Shown here one piece after another: positions 1 to 7,042 of a DNA stretch of 29,511 nt. This DNA is from a virus. The translations under genes were made by a program, and so were the position numbers. The stretch's first letter is position 1. Each line of letters starts with the position of its first letter. The stretch lies in the IMG/VR virus record IMGVR_UViG_3300044952_000617, positions 1 through 29,511 of that record; one strand, written 5' to 3'. The notes under the pieces were generated by a model. The model searched no databases. It was not told the DNA's origin and saw only the letters and a list, made by a program, of their open reading frames with translations.

Positions 1-74
1 TATTTGTGATGCTGAGCCAAAGCAAAGATCATACTATAGTAGTTTTGAAGCGAGTTGTGACTCAGCGCCACATA
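1..74 (-). CDS. C-terminal frameshift extension of gp26 (partial, runs off window)
   Basis: In the -1 frame relative to the gp26 reading frame, the minus strand stays open from the T-run at 74-80 to the window edge. It reads YVALSHNSLQNYY followed by SMIFALAQHHK. This is compact, protein-like sequence with no stop, and it resembles the helical C-terminal stretch I associate with gp26/gp51-type proteins of marine T4-like phages (from memory, unverified). No convincing Shine-Dalgarno lies before the only ATG in this frame (positions 32-30), and open sequence continues upstream of it into the T-run, so entry by -1 frameshifting fits better than independent initiation. The product would be a longer gp26 fusion, as in the lambda gpG/gpGT tail assembly chaperones. 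The alternatives are an independent downstream gene starting at 32, or a homopolymer sequencing error. Confidence 0.6.
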
Positions 75-772
75 AAAAAATCTTTGAGATTCGTTAACTC
101 GATACTCCTATCATTACCAAGTTCATTCGTGTATACGATCTTATGATACAGTTTCGGCATCTTCTCAAAGAATTCGCGAATCTTTTCAAAAGAATTGACT
201 GGCAACTGATCCAGAAACTCTTCGAGTTCTTCATCGCTATATTCAGAAGCAGGATAAATTTCTTCTTCTGTCATGATCGTATCGATACAGTTAATAATGA
301 AGAACGTCATCAGATCGACTTCGTTGTCAAACTGTGTAATCTTATCAGTGATGCTCGCACTCGGATACTTCATGATCATTGAAATACTATCAGACAACTT
401 AATCGTCGAATCGACACCTTCTGGCATTTCGACTTCGATCGAATCGAGATTCAGTTCAAAGTTATAAACATTATCGTCTTCGTTATCACGATAAGATAGC
501 TTAACGATGTTATTGACTGATTTCGCACGAAGCTTTAAGAACAAATATTCAAGATCGAAAGTTGTGAGCTTATCGACATTAAAGTCATCGTCTTGCACGC
601 ATAGTCTTAAGATCTGCTTAATGGCTCTGATCACGTCGGTGTCTTCTCCACCTTGTTGTGAAATCAGTAAAATCTTTTCTTCTTTCACCAAGAATGGTCG
701 AAAGAGAATCTTTTTCTTCGAAGAGGGGATCGTCACGTCAAAGAGTGGTTGATCAATTTTTGGTAAAGGCAT
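62..772 (-). CDS. 26: gp26-like baseplate/tail assembly protein
   Basis: This 236-aa acidic protein resembles the T4 gp26 family (Pfam T4 baseplate protein type); T4 gp26 is about 208 aa. The N-terminus MPLPKIDQPLFDVTIPSSKK and the following FRPFLVKEEKILL segment match the family opening, where a short beta element precedes an all-helical body. The rest is Glu/Asp-rich helix, notably EEELEEFLDQLP-like sequence near residue 180. In T4, gp26 is needed for hub assembly but is hard to find in the finished baseplate, which suits a chaperone role. The start at 772 has a strong Shine-Dalgarno (AGGAGA, plus-strand positions 780-785). It is the last gene seen in the minus-strand operon, 23 bases after gp54. 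The ORF ends four codons after a T7 slippery run, so two products are likely. Confidence 0.75.
   Translation of the reverse strand: MPLPKIDQPLFDVTIPSSKKKILFRPFLVKEEKILLISQQGGEDTDVIRAIKQILRLCVQDDDFNVDKLTTFDLEYLFLKLRAKSVNNIVKLSYRDNEDDNVYNFELNLDSIEVEMPEGVDSTIKLSDSISMIMKYPSASITDKITQFDNEVDLMTFFIINCIDTIMTEEEIYPASEYSDEELEEFLDQLPVNSFEKIREFFEKMPKLYHKIVYTNELGNDRSIELTNLKDFFMWR
74..80 (-). other. Candidate programmed -1 ribosomal frameshift site (T_TTT_TTT)
   Basis: The minus strand reads GAT TTT TTT ATG TGG CGC TGA in the gp26 frame, so the seven Ts form a canonical X_XXY_YYZ slippery heptamer four codons before the gp26 stop. Slipping back one base gives TAT GTG GCG CTG AGT and an open frame to the window edge. 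A short stem GAGT-CACA-ACTC (63-52) begins ten bases downstream. It is only 4 bp, so I give it little weight. Position at the very end of the upstream gene and the -1 direction match tail assembly chaperone frameshifts in other tailed phages. Confidence 0.65.
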
Positions 773-779
773 TATATAT

Positions 780-785
780 TCTCCT
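780..785 (-). promoter_or_regulatory. Ribosome binding site of gp26
   Basis: AGGAGA on the minus strand, eight bases before the ATG at 772. It is the clearest Shine-Dalgarno in the minus-strand operon and fixes the gp26 start. Confidence 0.7.
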
Positions 786-795
786 AGGTTTAAAA

Positions 796-2514
796 TTATG
801 CAATTGTGAGCGTACGCAATGTAGGAATAGGAACATCTGTTACGATGGCTTTTTGAAATGTCTCTGGTGGAAGAGGAGAAACAGAGCCGCGAATTCGGCC
901 AGGGAAATCTCCTATAATCGTAGTTTCATTTGTTAGATCTGTCAGTTCTAGACTTGAATTTAAAGTAGCCAATGTACTTCCAGCGCTGCCGGCAGTAAAA
1001 ATTCCGTCTGAATTTCTTCCGGTATCTGTTACAATAATTTGATCTTTAAACGACTTATCATCTTTATTGTTTTTTGGCGGAATTCTATTGATTCGAAGGT
1101 CTGTAAAAGAGAACGTGATGTTCAGCTTCATGAGAGTGTTTTCTTCGCTCCATGACATATTCATGCTTTGTATTCCAGTGGGAAACACGTCATATATATT
1201 GTATGTCATGACTTGATTCTGAGATCTGTCATATACGAATACGTTTACATTCGGACACGAGTACGTATCTTTATATGCGATCTCGTAAGGTTTTCTTCCG
1301 TTGGTATCATTATTCATATTCGCGCCACCAAAAGAGTCGCGATTGACGATTAGATTTAACCACTCTTCGAAGTATTCTACAACTAAAGCCTCTTTATCGA
1401 CGATAAATTGTAAAGTAAAGTCGCCGACGTTTACACCATATGCAACGTTCTCGACTGGACCAAATCCATATCTTCGAATGTTTTGCTCTTGTAAAAGATT
1501 TACAGAAGGAAGAACCACGTTATCGCATCTCATCGTAAGAAGAGAATCGAGATTCTGAGCACTAAATTTTGATCTTGTCCATAACATCGGAGCAAAGACT
1601 ACTAAGAAGCTATGAGTAGGAAGTACGCTATCAGCGCCAGAAACTTCGGCTCGGAATCTACCGATATTAAATGTGCCTTTAGTACGTTCACCTGTACTGA
1701 AGGCTGAATCAACAGTTATAGTATCTTGTTGTAAATTGTTATTAATACTCTTGTCAATTTCAACCTTCGCGCTTTTTGTTGTTTTGATAGTATTTGTATT
1801 TTTATTCGTTTTACCATTTTTACCAGAACTTCCAATTCTGCCTTGTTCTTCAAGTCGTTGTAATCTTTCACTGCGATTCTTTATAGTTTCTTGAGTGTGT
1901 GGTGTAACACTATTGTATCTTCTAACATCCAGCGTATCATTAGCACGGCCCTGGGCCACAGCGGCACTTTTCTTCTGAGCTTCGTTTATTTTCTTTTGTT
2001 TTTCTAGTGCTGTACCGCTGCCGGCCCTGATCTGACTGATCTCTGTCTTGAGAGCTGCTTGACGTTTTGCGGTAATTGCTGCTTCTTTAACGCGATCTGC
2101 CTCATTTAATCTAACAGCGCGCTGTCCTACTGTCTCTTGCTTAGCCGGCGCGGCTTGTTGTTGTTTAGTTGGAGCAGCAGGTTTTGCTGCGGCCGGTTTT
2201 GCGGTTGAGGGTGGTCGATTATTTTGTTCTTGTTTAGGAGAGACAGCTCGTTGTTGTCTAGTTGGAGCAGCAGGTTTTGCAGTTGGTGCTGCTGAAGTTG
2301 ACAAAGAAGGTACAACCGAGCTGACTTCTTGACTAGGAGATATTGCGTTAGTTGTGCTACTAGGTGGGACAACAATAGTTCTCGATCCGCCGCTGCGGAC
2401 AGTGGTACTATCTGATGTTGTTTCAGTTATTGACCTTGCATCTTGCGTTACGCTTCGATCAGATCTTTGAATTTCTTGAGTATAATTTGTACCTGTTACT
2501 ATTGGAGATGCCAT
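796..2514 (-). CDS. 54: gp54-like baseplate tail-tube initiator with disordered N-terminal extension
   Basis: This 572-aa protein has two unlike halves. From about residue 280 (FNIGRFRAEVSGADSVLP onward) to about 490 it has the tail-tube fold pattern of the T4 gp19/gp54 group: a first strand after RF, LLTMRCDNVVLPSVNL, a YGFGPVENVAYG loop, FTLQFIVD, FEEWLNLIVN, and a final strand containing NITFSFTDLRI. T4 gp54 (320 aa) sits on gp48 and starts tube polymerisation. Context with gp26, gp48 and gp53 favours gp54 over the main tube protein gp19. Residues 1-280 are Ser/Thr-rich, then Pro/Ala/Lys/Gln-rich with a duplicated AKPAAPT-QQ unit, and look disordered. The start overlaps the stop of the upstream gene (TAATG), implying coupled translation. 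Identity of the tube domain is fairly secure; the gp54 label is inferred partly from neighbours. Confidence 0.65.
   Translation of the reverse strand: MASPIVTGTNYTQEIQRSDRSVTQDARSITETTSDSTTVRSGGSRTIVVPPSSTTNAISPSQEVSSVVPSLSTSAAPTAKPAAPTRQQRAVSPKQEQNNRPPSTAKPAAAKPAAPTKQQQAAPAKQETVGQRAVRLNEADRVKEAAITAKRQAALKTEISQIRAGSGTALEKQKKINEAQKKSAAVAQGRANDTLDVRRYNSVTPHTQETIKNRSERLQRLEEQGRIGSSGKNGKTNKNTNTIKTTKSAKVEIDKSINNNLQQDTITVDSAFSTGERTKGTFNIGRFRAEVSGADSVLPTHSFLVVFAPMLWTRSKFSAQNLDSLLTMRCDNVVLPSVNLLQEQNIRRYGFGPVENVAYGVNVGDFTLQFIVDKEALVVEYFEEWLNLIVNRDSFGGANMNNDTNGRKPYEIAYKDTYSCPNVNVFVYDRSQNQVMTYNIYDVFPTGIQSMNMSWSEENTLMKLNITFSFTDLRINRIPPKNNKDDKSFKDQIIVTDTGRNSDGIFTAGSAGSTLATLNSSLELTDLTNETTIIGDFPGRIRGSVSPLPPETFQKAIVTDVPIPTLRTLTIA
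2158..2280 (-). repeat. Direct repeat in gp54 N-terminal region
   Basis: A 30-bp unit at 2158-2187 recurs at 2251-2280 with one mismatch, offset 93 bases (31 codons). It encodes the AKPAAPT-QQ segments of the Pro/Ala-rich region. In-frame duplication of a disordered linker is the simplest reading. Confidence 0.75.
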
Positions 2515-3113
2515 TACTTAGTAACTCCTAACATTTTTTTCGTATCCATCCAAACTTGATTCTTTCTTGCTTTGACGAAACGTTCTGTTGGTAAGAAGAG
2601 CGCGATATCCCATTCCGATGGATAGACGTACATAAACTTTGATTGCACATGAGAAGTCAAATAATGCTTAATGCACGGAGCATACCATCTTAGCTTTGCT
2701 GCCTGAGTCATGAGTTGATAGCTGAGTTTCAGGCGAGTCGACTCGTCATAACGAGTGTTATTTGCAAAGTCATATAAGCCGTCCATCAACTTCGCTCTGA
2801 GTTGCAAAGGCAAATAGTGTAGATTCAATCCCATAAATCCGCCTTTAACTTTCTTATATGGAAAGATCAAAGGAAATCTATCGTAATATGGAAGCTCTTC
2901 TTTATGTTTTGGATCATAGTAGAACATGTACATCGAGCCAAGCAAAGGCTGAGTAGTCATACGACTGACGTCACCTTTCATCATCTCACGCTCATTAATA
3001 CGATTGATTTTACCAGCAGTATCTCGAAACCAGTCACGCGCAGAGTTCGTCCGCGCAGGAATTTGTCCTGAACGAACACCTTGTGTGATGATGGTATCAA
3101 ATACGATTGCCAT
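2514..3113 (-). CDS. Conserved T4-like protein, tentative gp2 (DNA end protector)
   Basis: This 199-aa protein has a basic, Tyr- and Trp-rich sequence. Its core is a conserved-looking stretch: LLGSMYMFYYDPKHKEELPYYD, then FPLIFPYKKVKGGFMGLNLHYLP and a helical LRAKLMDGLYDFANN segment. Similar proteins in marine T4-like phages are, to my recollection, annotated as DNA end protector (gp2). The position supports this: in T4, genes 2, 4 and 53 are neighbours, and here the gene directly follows gp4. gp2 in T4 caps the packaged DNA ends and is longer (274 aa), so the match is not simple. Its start overlaps the gp4 stop (TAATG) and its stop overlaps the gp54 start, so the three genes form one coupled unit. 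No nuclease motif is seen. If not gp2, it is a conserved virion or head-tail joining protein. Confidence 0.45.
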   Translation of the reverse strand: MAIVFDTIITQGVRSGQIPARTNSARDWFRDTAGKINRINEREMMKGDVSRMTTQPLLGSMYMFYYDPKHKEELPYYDRFPLIFPYKKVKGGFMGLNLHYLPLQLRAKLMDGLYDFANNTRYDESTRLKLSYQLMTQAAKLRWYAPCIKHYLTSHVQSKFMYVYPSEWDIALFLPTERFVKARKNQVWMDTKKMLGVTK

Positions 3114-3553
3114 TAAAACTTAATTCCTAGTTCTTTTTCTGTAAGTATGTCGAACTTCCAACCACGGTCATTGCAGTATACTGCTGCAGCTCTCCACTTG
3201 GCTTCGTTGACACCCCATGTCATGACTTCATTAATATAACGCTTACTAGGCTTATTTATCACCACTGGAGGCCGCGTCTGCGCAAGAGGTTTTATTTCAA
3301 CCACTACGGTATCGATCTTGCCTTCTGGCGTTTTCTTCTTGACAATGAAGTCTGGAAAGTATCGATGTACTCGATTATCAATCGGCGAGCGATAAGGAAT
3401 CACTAACTCTTCGCTCCCCCACTGCACGACATTAGGATGCGAATCTAAGTACATCATGAACTTTAATTCCCATCGACTACGATATACGATATTGTTCGAG
3501 TCTCCGATATACTTTTTAGTATTCTTTGGTCGAAACTTTCCCTTATAAGCCAT
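3113..3553 (-). CDS. 4: gp4 head completion protein, PD-(D/E)XK nuclease-like
   Basis: At 146 aa this is close to T4 gp4 (150 aa) and aligns from the first residue: MAYKGKFRPKNTKKY against T4 MAYSGKW, then the YRSRWE segment, WGSE followed by VIPY, and NEVMTWGVNEAKWRAA near the C-terminus. A nuclease-type active site is visible: Glu29 in RSRWELKF, Asp68 in RYFPDF, and Glu86-x-Lys88 in VVEIKP. gp4 completes filled heads so that tails can attach, and nuclease activity has been reported for T4-like gp4. It heads the minus-strand operon. The homology fixes the start, yet no Shine-Dalgarno precedes it. A late promoter box (3559-3566) lies only five bases upstream, so the main transcript could be leaderless. 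Confidence 0.92.
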   Translation of the reverse strand: MAYKGKFRPKNTKKYIGDSNNIVYRSRWELKFMMYLDSHPNVVQWGSEELVIPYRSPIDNRVHRYFPDFIVKKKTPEGKIDTVVVEIKPLAQTRPPVVINKPSKRYINEVMTWGVNEAKWRAAAVYCNDRGWKFDILTEKELGIKF

Positions 3554-3558
3554 AAATC

Positions 3559-3566
3559 TATTTATA
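3559..3566 (-). promoter_or_regulatory. T4-type late promoter box for the gp4 operon
   Basis: The minus strand reads TATAAATA, a perfect match to the T4 late -10 consensus. Only five bases (GATTT) separate it from the gp4 ATG, which puts transcription start at or next to the start codon. It shares four bases with the plus-strand box. Confidence 0.75.
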
Positions 3567-3570
3567 AATA
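3563..3570 (+). promoter_or_regulatory. T4-type late promoter box for the gp48 operon
   Basis: TATAAATA on the plus strand, 30 bases before the gp48 ATG at 3601. It leaves room for a short leader with the GAGAG Shine-Dalgarno-like sequence at 3591-3595. Confidence 0.85.
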
Positions 3571-3600
3571 AGATGATAGCCTTTTAATTTGAGAGATAAC

Positions 3601-4896
3601 ATGGCACTTATTAGAGTAAATATCGACAGTTTCAAAAGAGATGCTGGTGGGCTTGTAAATAGAACGCTTCGAAATATTACTAATAAGCTCGAAGATAAAC
3701 TTGAAAATGCTGTTGAAGATCTTTTTTCCAAAGCGTTAAAGAAGGTAGGTTTTTCTGATAGAATTGCTGCAGAGCTTTCCGCAAGATTCGGAGATTCTTT
3801 GACTGTTGGTCTCGAAGACAAGTATTTTCAGACGTTTACAAGTGAAATGAAGCGGGCTTCTTGTGCCGACATTCGTAATAATTTCAATCCTCAAGGTGGT
3901 GATCTTACCGGTGCTTCTCCTAACGCCGAAACATATGTTGATGCTATTCAACGCGCTTCGAATAAGATTGGTTTTGGCGATTTGCCTTCAATGCAGTTTC
4001 CTGATCATATCAGTGAAAAATATTATATGGCATTTAAATTTAAGCGCTATGCCCGGCCTTCTCCTCAAACCGTAGCAAAGCTTGATTTTGTACAAGCATT
4101 TGCTCTTCCTCTTCCAAAAGGCATAAGAGAAACTTTCAGTATTAGTGTTAGCGAAGGATCACAAGGACTGCTAGGTGGAGTCGCAGATGTCGCGCAATTA
4201 GGACTCTCCGGAGGACTGACCGCTCAAAGAGCAACCGACGCTACAATGGCACTTGCTTATGGTGCGATGGTTCAGGCAGCAGGAGATATCGGTAGTGCTA
4301 TATCACAAGGAATTGGAGCTGTTCCAAATCCTCATATTCAAGCATTGTTTAGCGGAGTTCCTCTTCGTGAGCACCGATTTGAATGGACTTTTGCTCCTCG
4401 AAATCCGAATGAAAGCCAACAGTTGATGAATCTGTTGAAAGCAATGAAAGCTTATGCTTTACCATCATACAGCAGTCTAGGTACTGCGGCACTCGCTTAT
4501 CCATTCTTATGTCAACCAGAACTCAAGATTGCTGGTACTGCACAGCTAATCAAATTTCAACCGTGTTTAATTCAATCAATCGAACTGAACTACTCTCCGC
4601 AAGGAATTCCTGCATTCTTCGAAGGCACAAGTCATCCTGCGTTTATCGAATGCTCGATGACAATGCTTGAAACACAAATTCAAACATCTCGCGACTATGG
4701 TAGAGAAGGTGGAGATCGCTTAGCTGAGACACGTGAAACTGTATTAGATGGATTACAAAAAGGTATTGATAATATCACCGGCAAACCAGGCAATGAATTT
4801 CGAACTCTTTTAAATGACACCGGAAAAAACATCGACAAATTTATATCCAAACCAACGCCGACTACAGCTTCGCCTAAACAACAAACAGGAAGTTAA
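3601..4896 (+). CDS. 48: gp48-like baseplate tail-tube cap protein
   Basis: This 431-aa protein resembles the T4 gp48 family (364 aa in T4), which caps the central baseplate and receives gp54 before tube growth. Features in order: a short helical N-terminus; a tube-type strand with FALPLPKGIRETFSISVSEG near residue 150; a Gly/Ala-rich helical loop at about 185-240; REHRFEWTFAPRNPNESQQL near 258 followed by a helix; and the closing strands FQPCLIQSIELNYSPQGIPA and SHPAFIECSMTMLE. The last 60 residues are polar and probably flexible. I chose the ATG at 3601 over an in-frame TTG at 3589 because the former has GAGAG five bases upstream and gives the typical MALIRV opening. It leads the plus operon from the divergent late promoter, and gp53 follows after two bases. 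Confidence 0.8.
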   Translation: MALIRVNIDSFKRDAGGLVNRTLRNITNKLEDKLENAVEDLFSKALKKVGFSDRIAAELSARFGDSLTVGLEDKYFQTFTSEMKRASCADIRNNFNPQGGDLTGASPNAETYVDAIQRASNKIGFGDLPSMQFPDHISEKYYMAFKFKRYARPSPQTVAKLDFVQAFALPLPKGIRETFSISVSEGSQGLLGGVADVAQLGLSGGLTAQRATDATMALAYGAMVQAAGDIGSAISQGIGAVPNPHIQALFSGVPLREHRFEWTFAPRNPNESQQLMNLLKAMKAYALPSYSSLGTAALAYPFLCQPELKIAGTAQLIKFQPCLIQSIELNYSPQGIPAFFEGTSHPAFIECSMTMLETQIQTSRDYGREGGDRLAETRETVLDGLQKGIDNITGKPGNEFRTLLNDTGKNIDKFISKPTPTTASPKQQTGS

Positions 4897-4898
4897 AG

Positions 4899-5741
4899 AT
4901 GGCAAGATATTTTGATCGATTTCCAATTGTAGACTATGATGGAAACATTGCCAAGAATATCTTGGCGCGCGTCGATTTTACTGACAAAACGAAAAGAGAC
5001 ATCTATTCTACCTTTCAGTTTACTCTTGAAGAAGGGTTCGAGAGGCCGGATCTCTTGTCTTATAACTATTATGGATCTTCGAAGTTTGATTGGATGATCT
5101 ATCTTACGAATAACATCGTCGATCCTTATTACGACTACTATAAATCTTCAGAAGATTTTAACAGTTACATTGCAACAAAATACGGATCGAATTCAAATGC
5201 TCGATCGATTACTCTCTTCTATCGATTAAACTGGCATGAAGACGAAAGAACTATTACGACTCAACAGTATGATTCTCTTGTTGCAAATGAAACATCGAAC
5301 GCGCAAAAATATTGGAAGCCAAAACTTACAAATACTGGTGCAGTAATTGGTTACGAAAGACTCAAAGAAGAGTGGATAGTATCTACGAATAAAGTATTAT
5401 CATTGTCTCTGACTGTTGCGCCATCAGAATTCGAAGTTGGAGATCGAGTATCTCAAACGAGCACCAGCGCATATGCTACCATCGACTATATTGATCTTGA
5501 AAACAATCGCTTGACTGTAAAACATGTAAGCGGAACGTTTGCAGTGAATGCAGCAGAAGGAATAAGTGAAATAAAGGTATTAAGCCAAAATATACCTGAG
5601 GCCGAAGTTGAATACTGGTATGCAGTGAATGCATATGACGATGAGAAAGAAACAAACGAACTCAAGAGAAACGTAGTTGTTCTCAAGTCTTCTTACTTGG
5701 CAGAAGTAGAAAAACAATTCATACAACAAATAAGCACATAA
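4899..5741 (+). CDS. 53: gp53 baseplate wedge protein
   Basis: This 280-aa protein matches T4 gp53 (196 aa), the wedge subunit that contacts the hub and clamps neighbouring wedges. Residues 63-88 (KFDWMIYLTNNIVDPYYDYY) align with T4 WVLLMCNDNYDPYYGW, the family's most recognisable stretch. The N-terminal MARYFDRFP and DIYSTFQF segments also fit. Relative to T4 there is an extra beta-rich portion at about residues 165-230 (FEVGDRVSQTSTSAYATIDY and following), similar in style to short domains added in gp7 and gp8. A helical C-terminus follows. AGGAAG lies six bases before the ATG. The gene sits between gp48 and the gp27-like hub gene, with one base to the next start. Confidence 0.88.
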   Translation: MARYFDRFPIVDYDGNIAKNILARVDFTDKTKRDIYSTFQFTLEEGFERPDLLSYNYYGSSKFDWMIYLTNNIVDPYYDYYKSSEDFNSYIATKYGSNSNARSITLFYRLNWHEDERTITTQQYDSLVANETSNAQKYWKPKLTNTGAVIGYERLKEEWIVSTNKVLSLSLTVAPSEFEVGDRVSQTSTSAYATIDYIDLENNRLTVKHVSGTFAVNAAEGISEIKVLSQNIPEAEVEYWYAVNAYDDEKETNELKRNVVVLKSSYLAEVEKQFIQQIST

Positions 5742-5742
5742 C

Positions 5743-7032
5743 ATGACTTCGATTAGAGACGGACAGTTTAAACTTAATGAATTCTTATTAATTGATGCCA
5801 CAGCCAAAACTGTTGAATGTGGTAAAGCACTTGATTTGACTCCTGTCTGCGTACAAGCAAACATCTATGAATCTGTACTCAATCCAACTGTGCTCGCAGA
5901 GTTTGAATTCTATGACGCAAAAGGTATGTTTAATCATTTTGTTTTCACAGACAAAAGAATTATAATTGATTTTACGACAGACGAAGAGAATCAAAAATCT
6001 TCTATTCGATATGAATTTTATATCGTATCAGTTGACCCTGTTATTCCTACTAACGACGACAAAGCTGTTGTCTATAAACTTTCATGTGTGACATACGAAG
6101 TATGGAAGTCGGCTACTGTTCGTAACTTACCACTCGTCAGAAAAAAGATAGAATGTGAAAAGATGGTAAAAGCTTATCTTGAAGCAATCGATTCTCAGAA
6201 ACCTTTGTTCGCAGAAAAAACCCGCGGACTACATGCTTTCAACTTTACCGAAAAAACACCAATCGAATGCATCGATCAGATTCGATTGGAATACGCGATG
6301 TCTCAAGAATTTAAAGGTCATGCATTTTACTTCTTTGAAAACAAGTACGGGTTCGTTTTTAAGAGCATGGAAATGCTAATCAAAGAAGGCAAAGAGAATA
6401 TTGGCGATAAGTGTTTCATGCAATCCGGATTAACAAATTTAAATATATCTGGCGCAAAGTGGAGAAACATTCTAGCTACGAAGCTTATTCAAAACGGTAA
6501 TCAAGGGCTTGCAAGAAGAATTGGAGCAGGGAGTAATTTAGTTAAACTCAAGAATAGTGTGACTGGCGAAATCGTTAATTTCCAAACTAACCCCAAAAAC
6601 CTAGAATTTCAAACATTGAATGAAAAATCTGTTTCTTCAAGCTTAAGAACCCAAGATGAAATAGGTAAAGACGAAGGAAATATTCAAATTGTTCCCTTTG
6701 ATCCAAGAATTGAAAACGCAGAACGAGCCGAAAAGAAAAACCAACTACCATATTATATGGCTCACTTCTTAACTACAGTTGCTCACGTTACGATTTACGG
6801 TGATAGCGCTATTTCTGCCGGTGATGTCATTAAGTGTCAATTTCCTGAACCGAGCGGTATTACAAGAGGAGAAACATCTCCAGTAAATGAAGACAGTACG
6901 ATGACGACTGGTAATTACATCATCGCAAAGTGTCGTCATATTCTGACTTTTAACGAAAAAGCAGAGTATATGCAAGCTTTCGAGCTTGTGAAAGATGGTA
7001 TTGGTGGATTGCCACAAACACACGCAAATTAA
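5743..7032 (+). CDS. 27: gp27-like baseplate hub protein
   Basis: This 429-aa protein is probably the counterpart of T4 gp27 (391 aa), the trimeric hub ring that holds the gp5 spike and continues the tube channel. The N-terminal segment contains VQANIYESVLNPTVLAEFEF and then FYIVSVDPV and VVYKLSCVTYEVWKSA, the first tube-like domain of gp27 proteins. A helical piece (EKMVKAYLEAI) leads into a second domain with KTPIECIDQIRLEYAM and FYFFENKYGFVFKSMEML. The C-terminal region (YMAHFLTTVAHVTIYGDSAISAGDV) fits the closing tube domain. Immediate linkage to a gp5-type spike gene supports the assignment. The start follows gp53 by one base. Confidence 0.75.
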   Translation: MTSIRDGQFKLNEFLLIDATAKTVECGKALDLTPVCVQANIYESVLNPTVLAEFEFYDAKGMFNHFVFTDKRIIIDFTTDEENQKSSIRYEFYIVSVDPVIPTNDDKAVVYKLSCVTYEVWKSATVRNLPLVRKKIECEKMVKAYLEAIDSQKPLFAEKTRGLHAFNFTEKTPIECIDQIRLEYAMSQEFKGHAFYFFENKYGFVFKSMEMLIKEGKENIGDKCFMQSGLTNLNISGAKWRNILATKLIQNGNQGLARRIGAGSNLVKLKNSVTGEIVNFQTNPKNLEFQTLNEKSVSSSLRTQDEIGKDEGNIQIVPFDPRIENAERAEKKNQLPYYMAHFLTTVAHVTIYGDSAISAGDVIKCQFPEPSGITRGETSPVNEDSTMTTGNYIIAKCRHILTFNEKAEYMQAFELVKDGIGGLPQTHAN

Positions 7033-7042
7033 AGGATGATAG

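Noticed and set aside
2127-2375. Gln/Leu-rich minus-strand frame within gp54
   Set aside because: It is an alternative frame of the Pro/Ala-rich repeat region; low-complexity DNA keeps several frames open.
3253-3260. GATAAATA on the minus strand inside gp4 as a promoter for the downstream genes
   Set aside because: One mismatch, inside conserved coding sequence (Val-Ile-Asn-Lys-Pro) and about 140 bases from the next start; chance is likely.
3589-3600. TTG start four codons upstream of the gp48 ATG
   Set aside because: The ATG at 3601 has GAGAG at suitable spacing and gives a typical opening; the TTG has no ribosome binding site.
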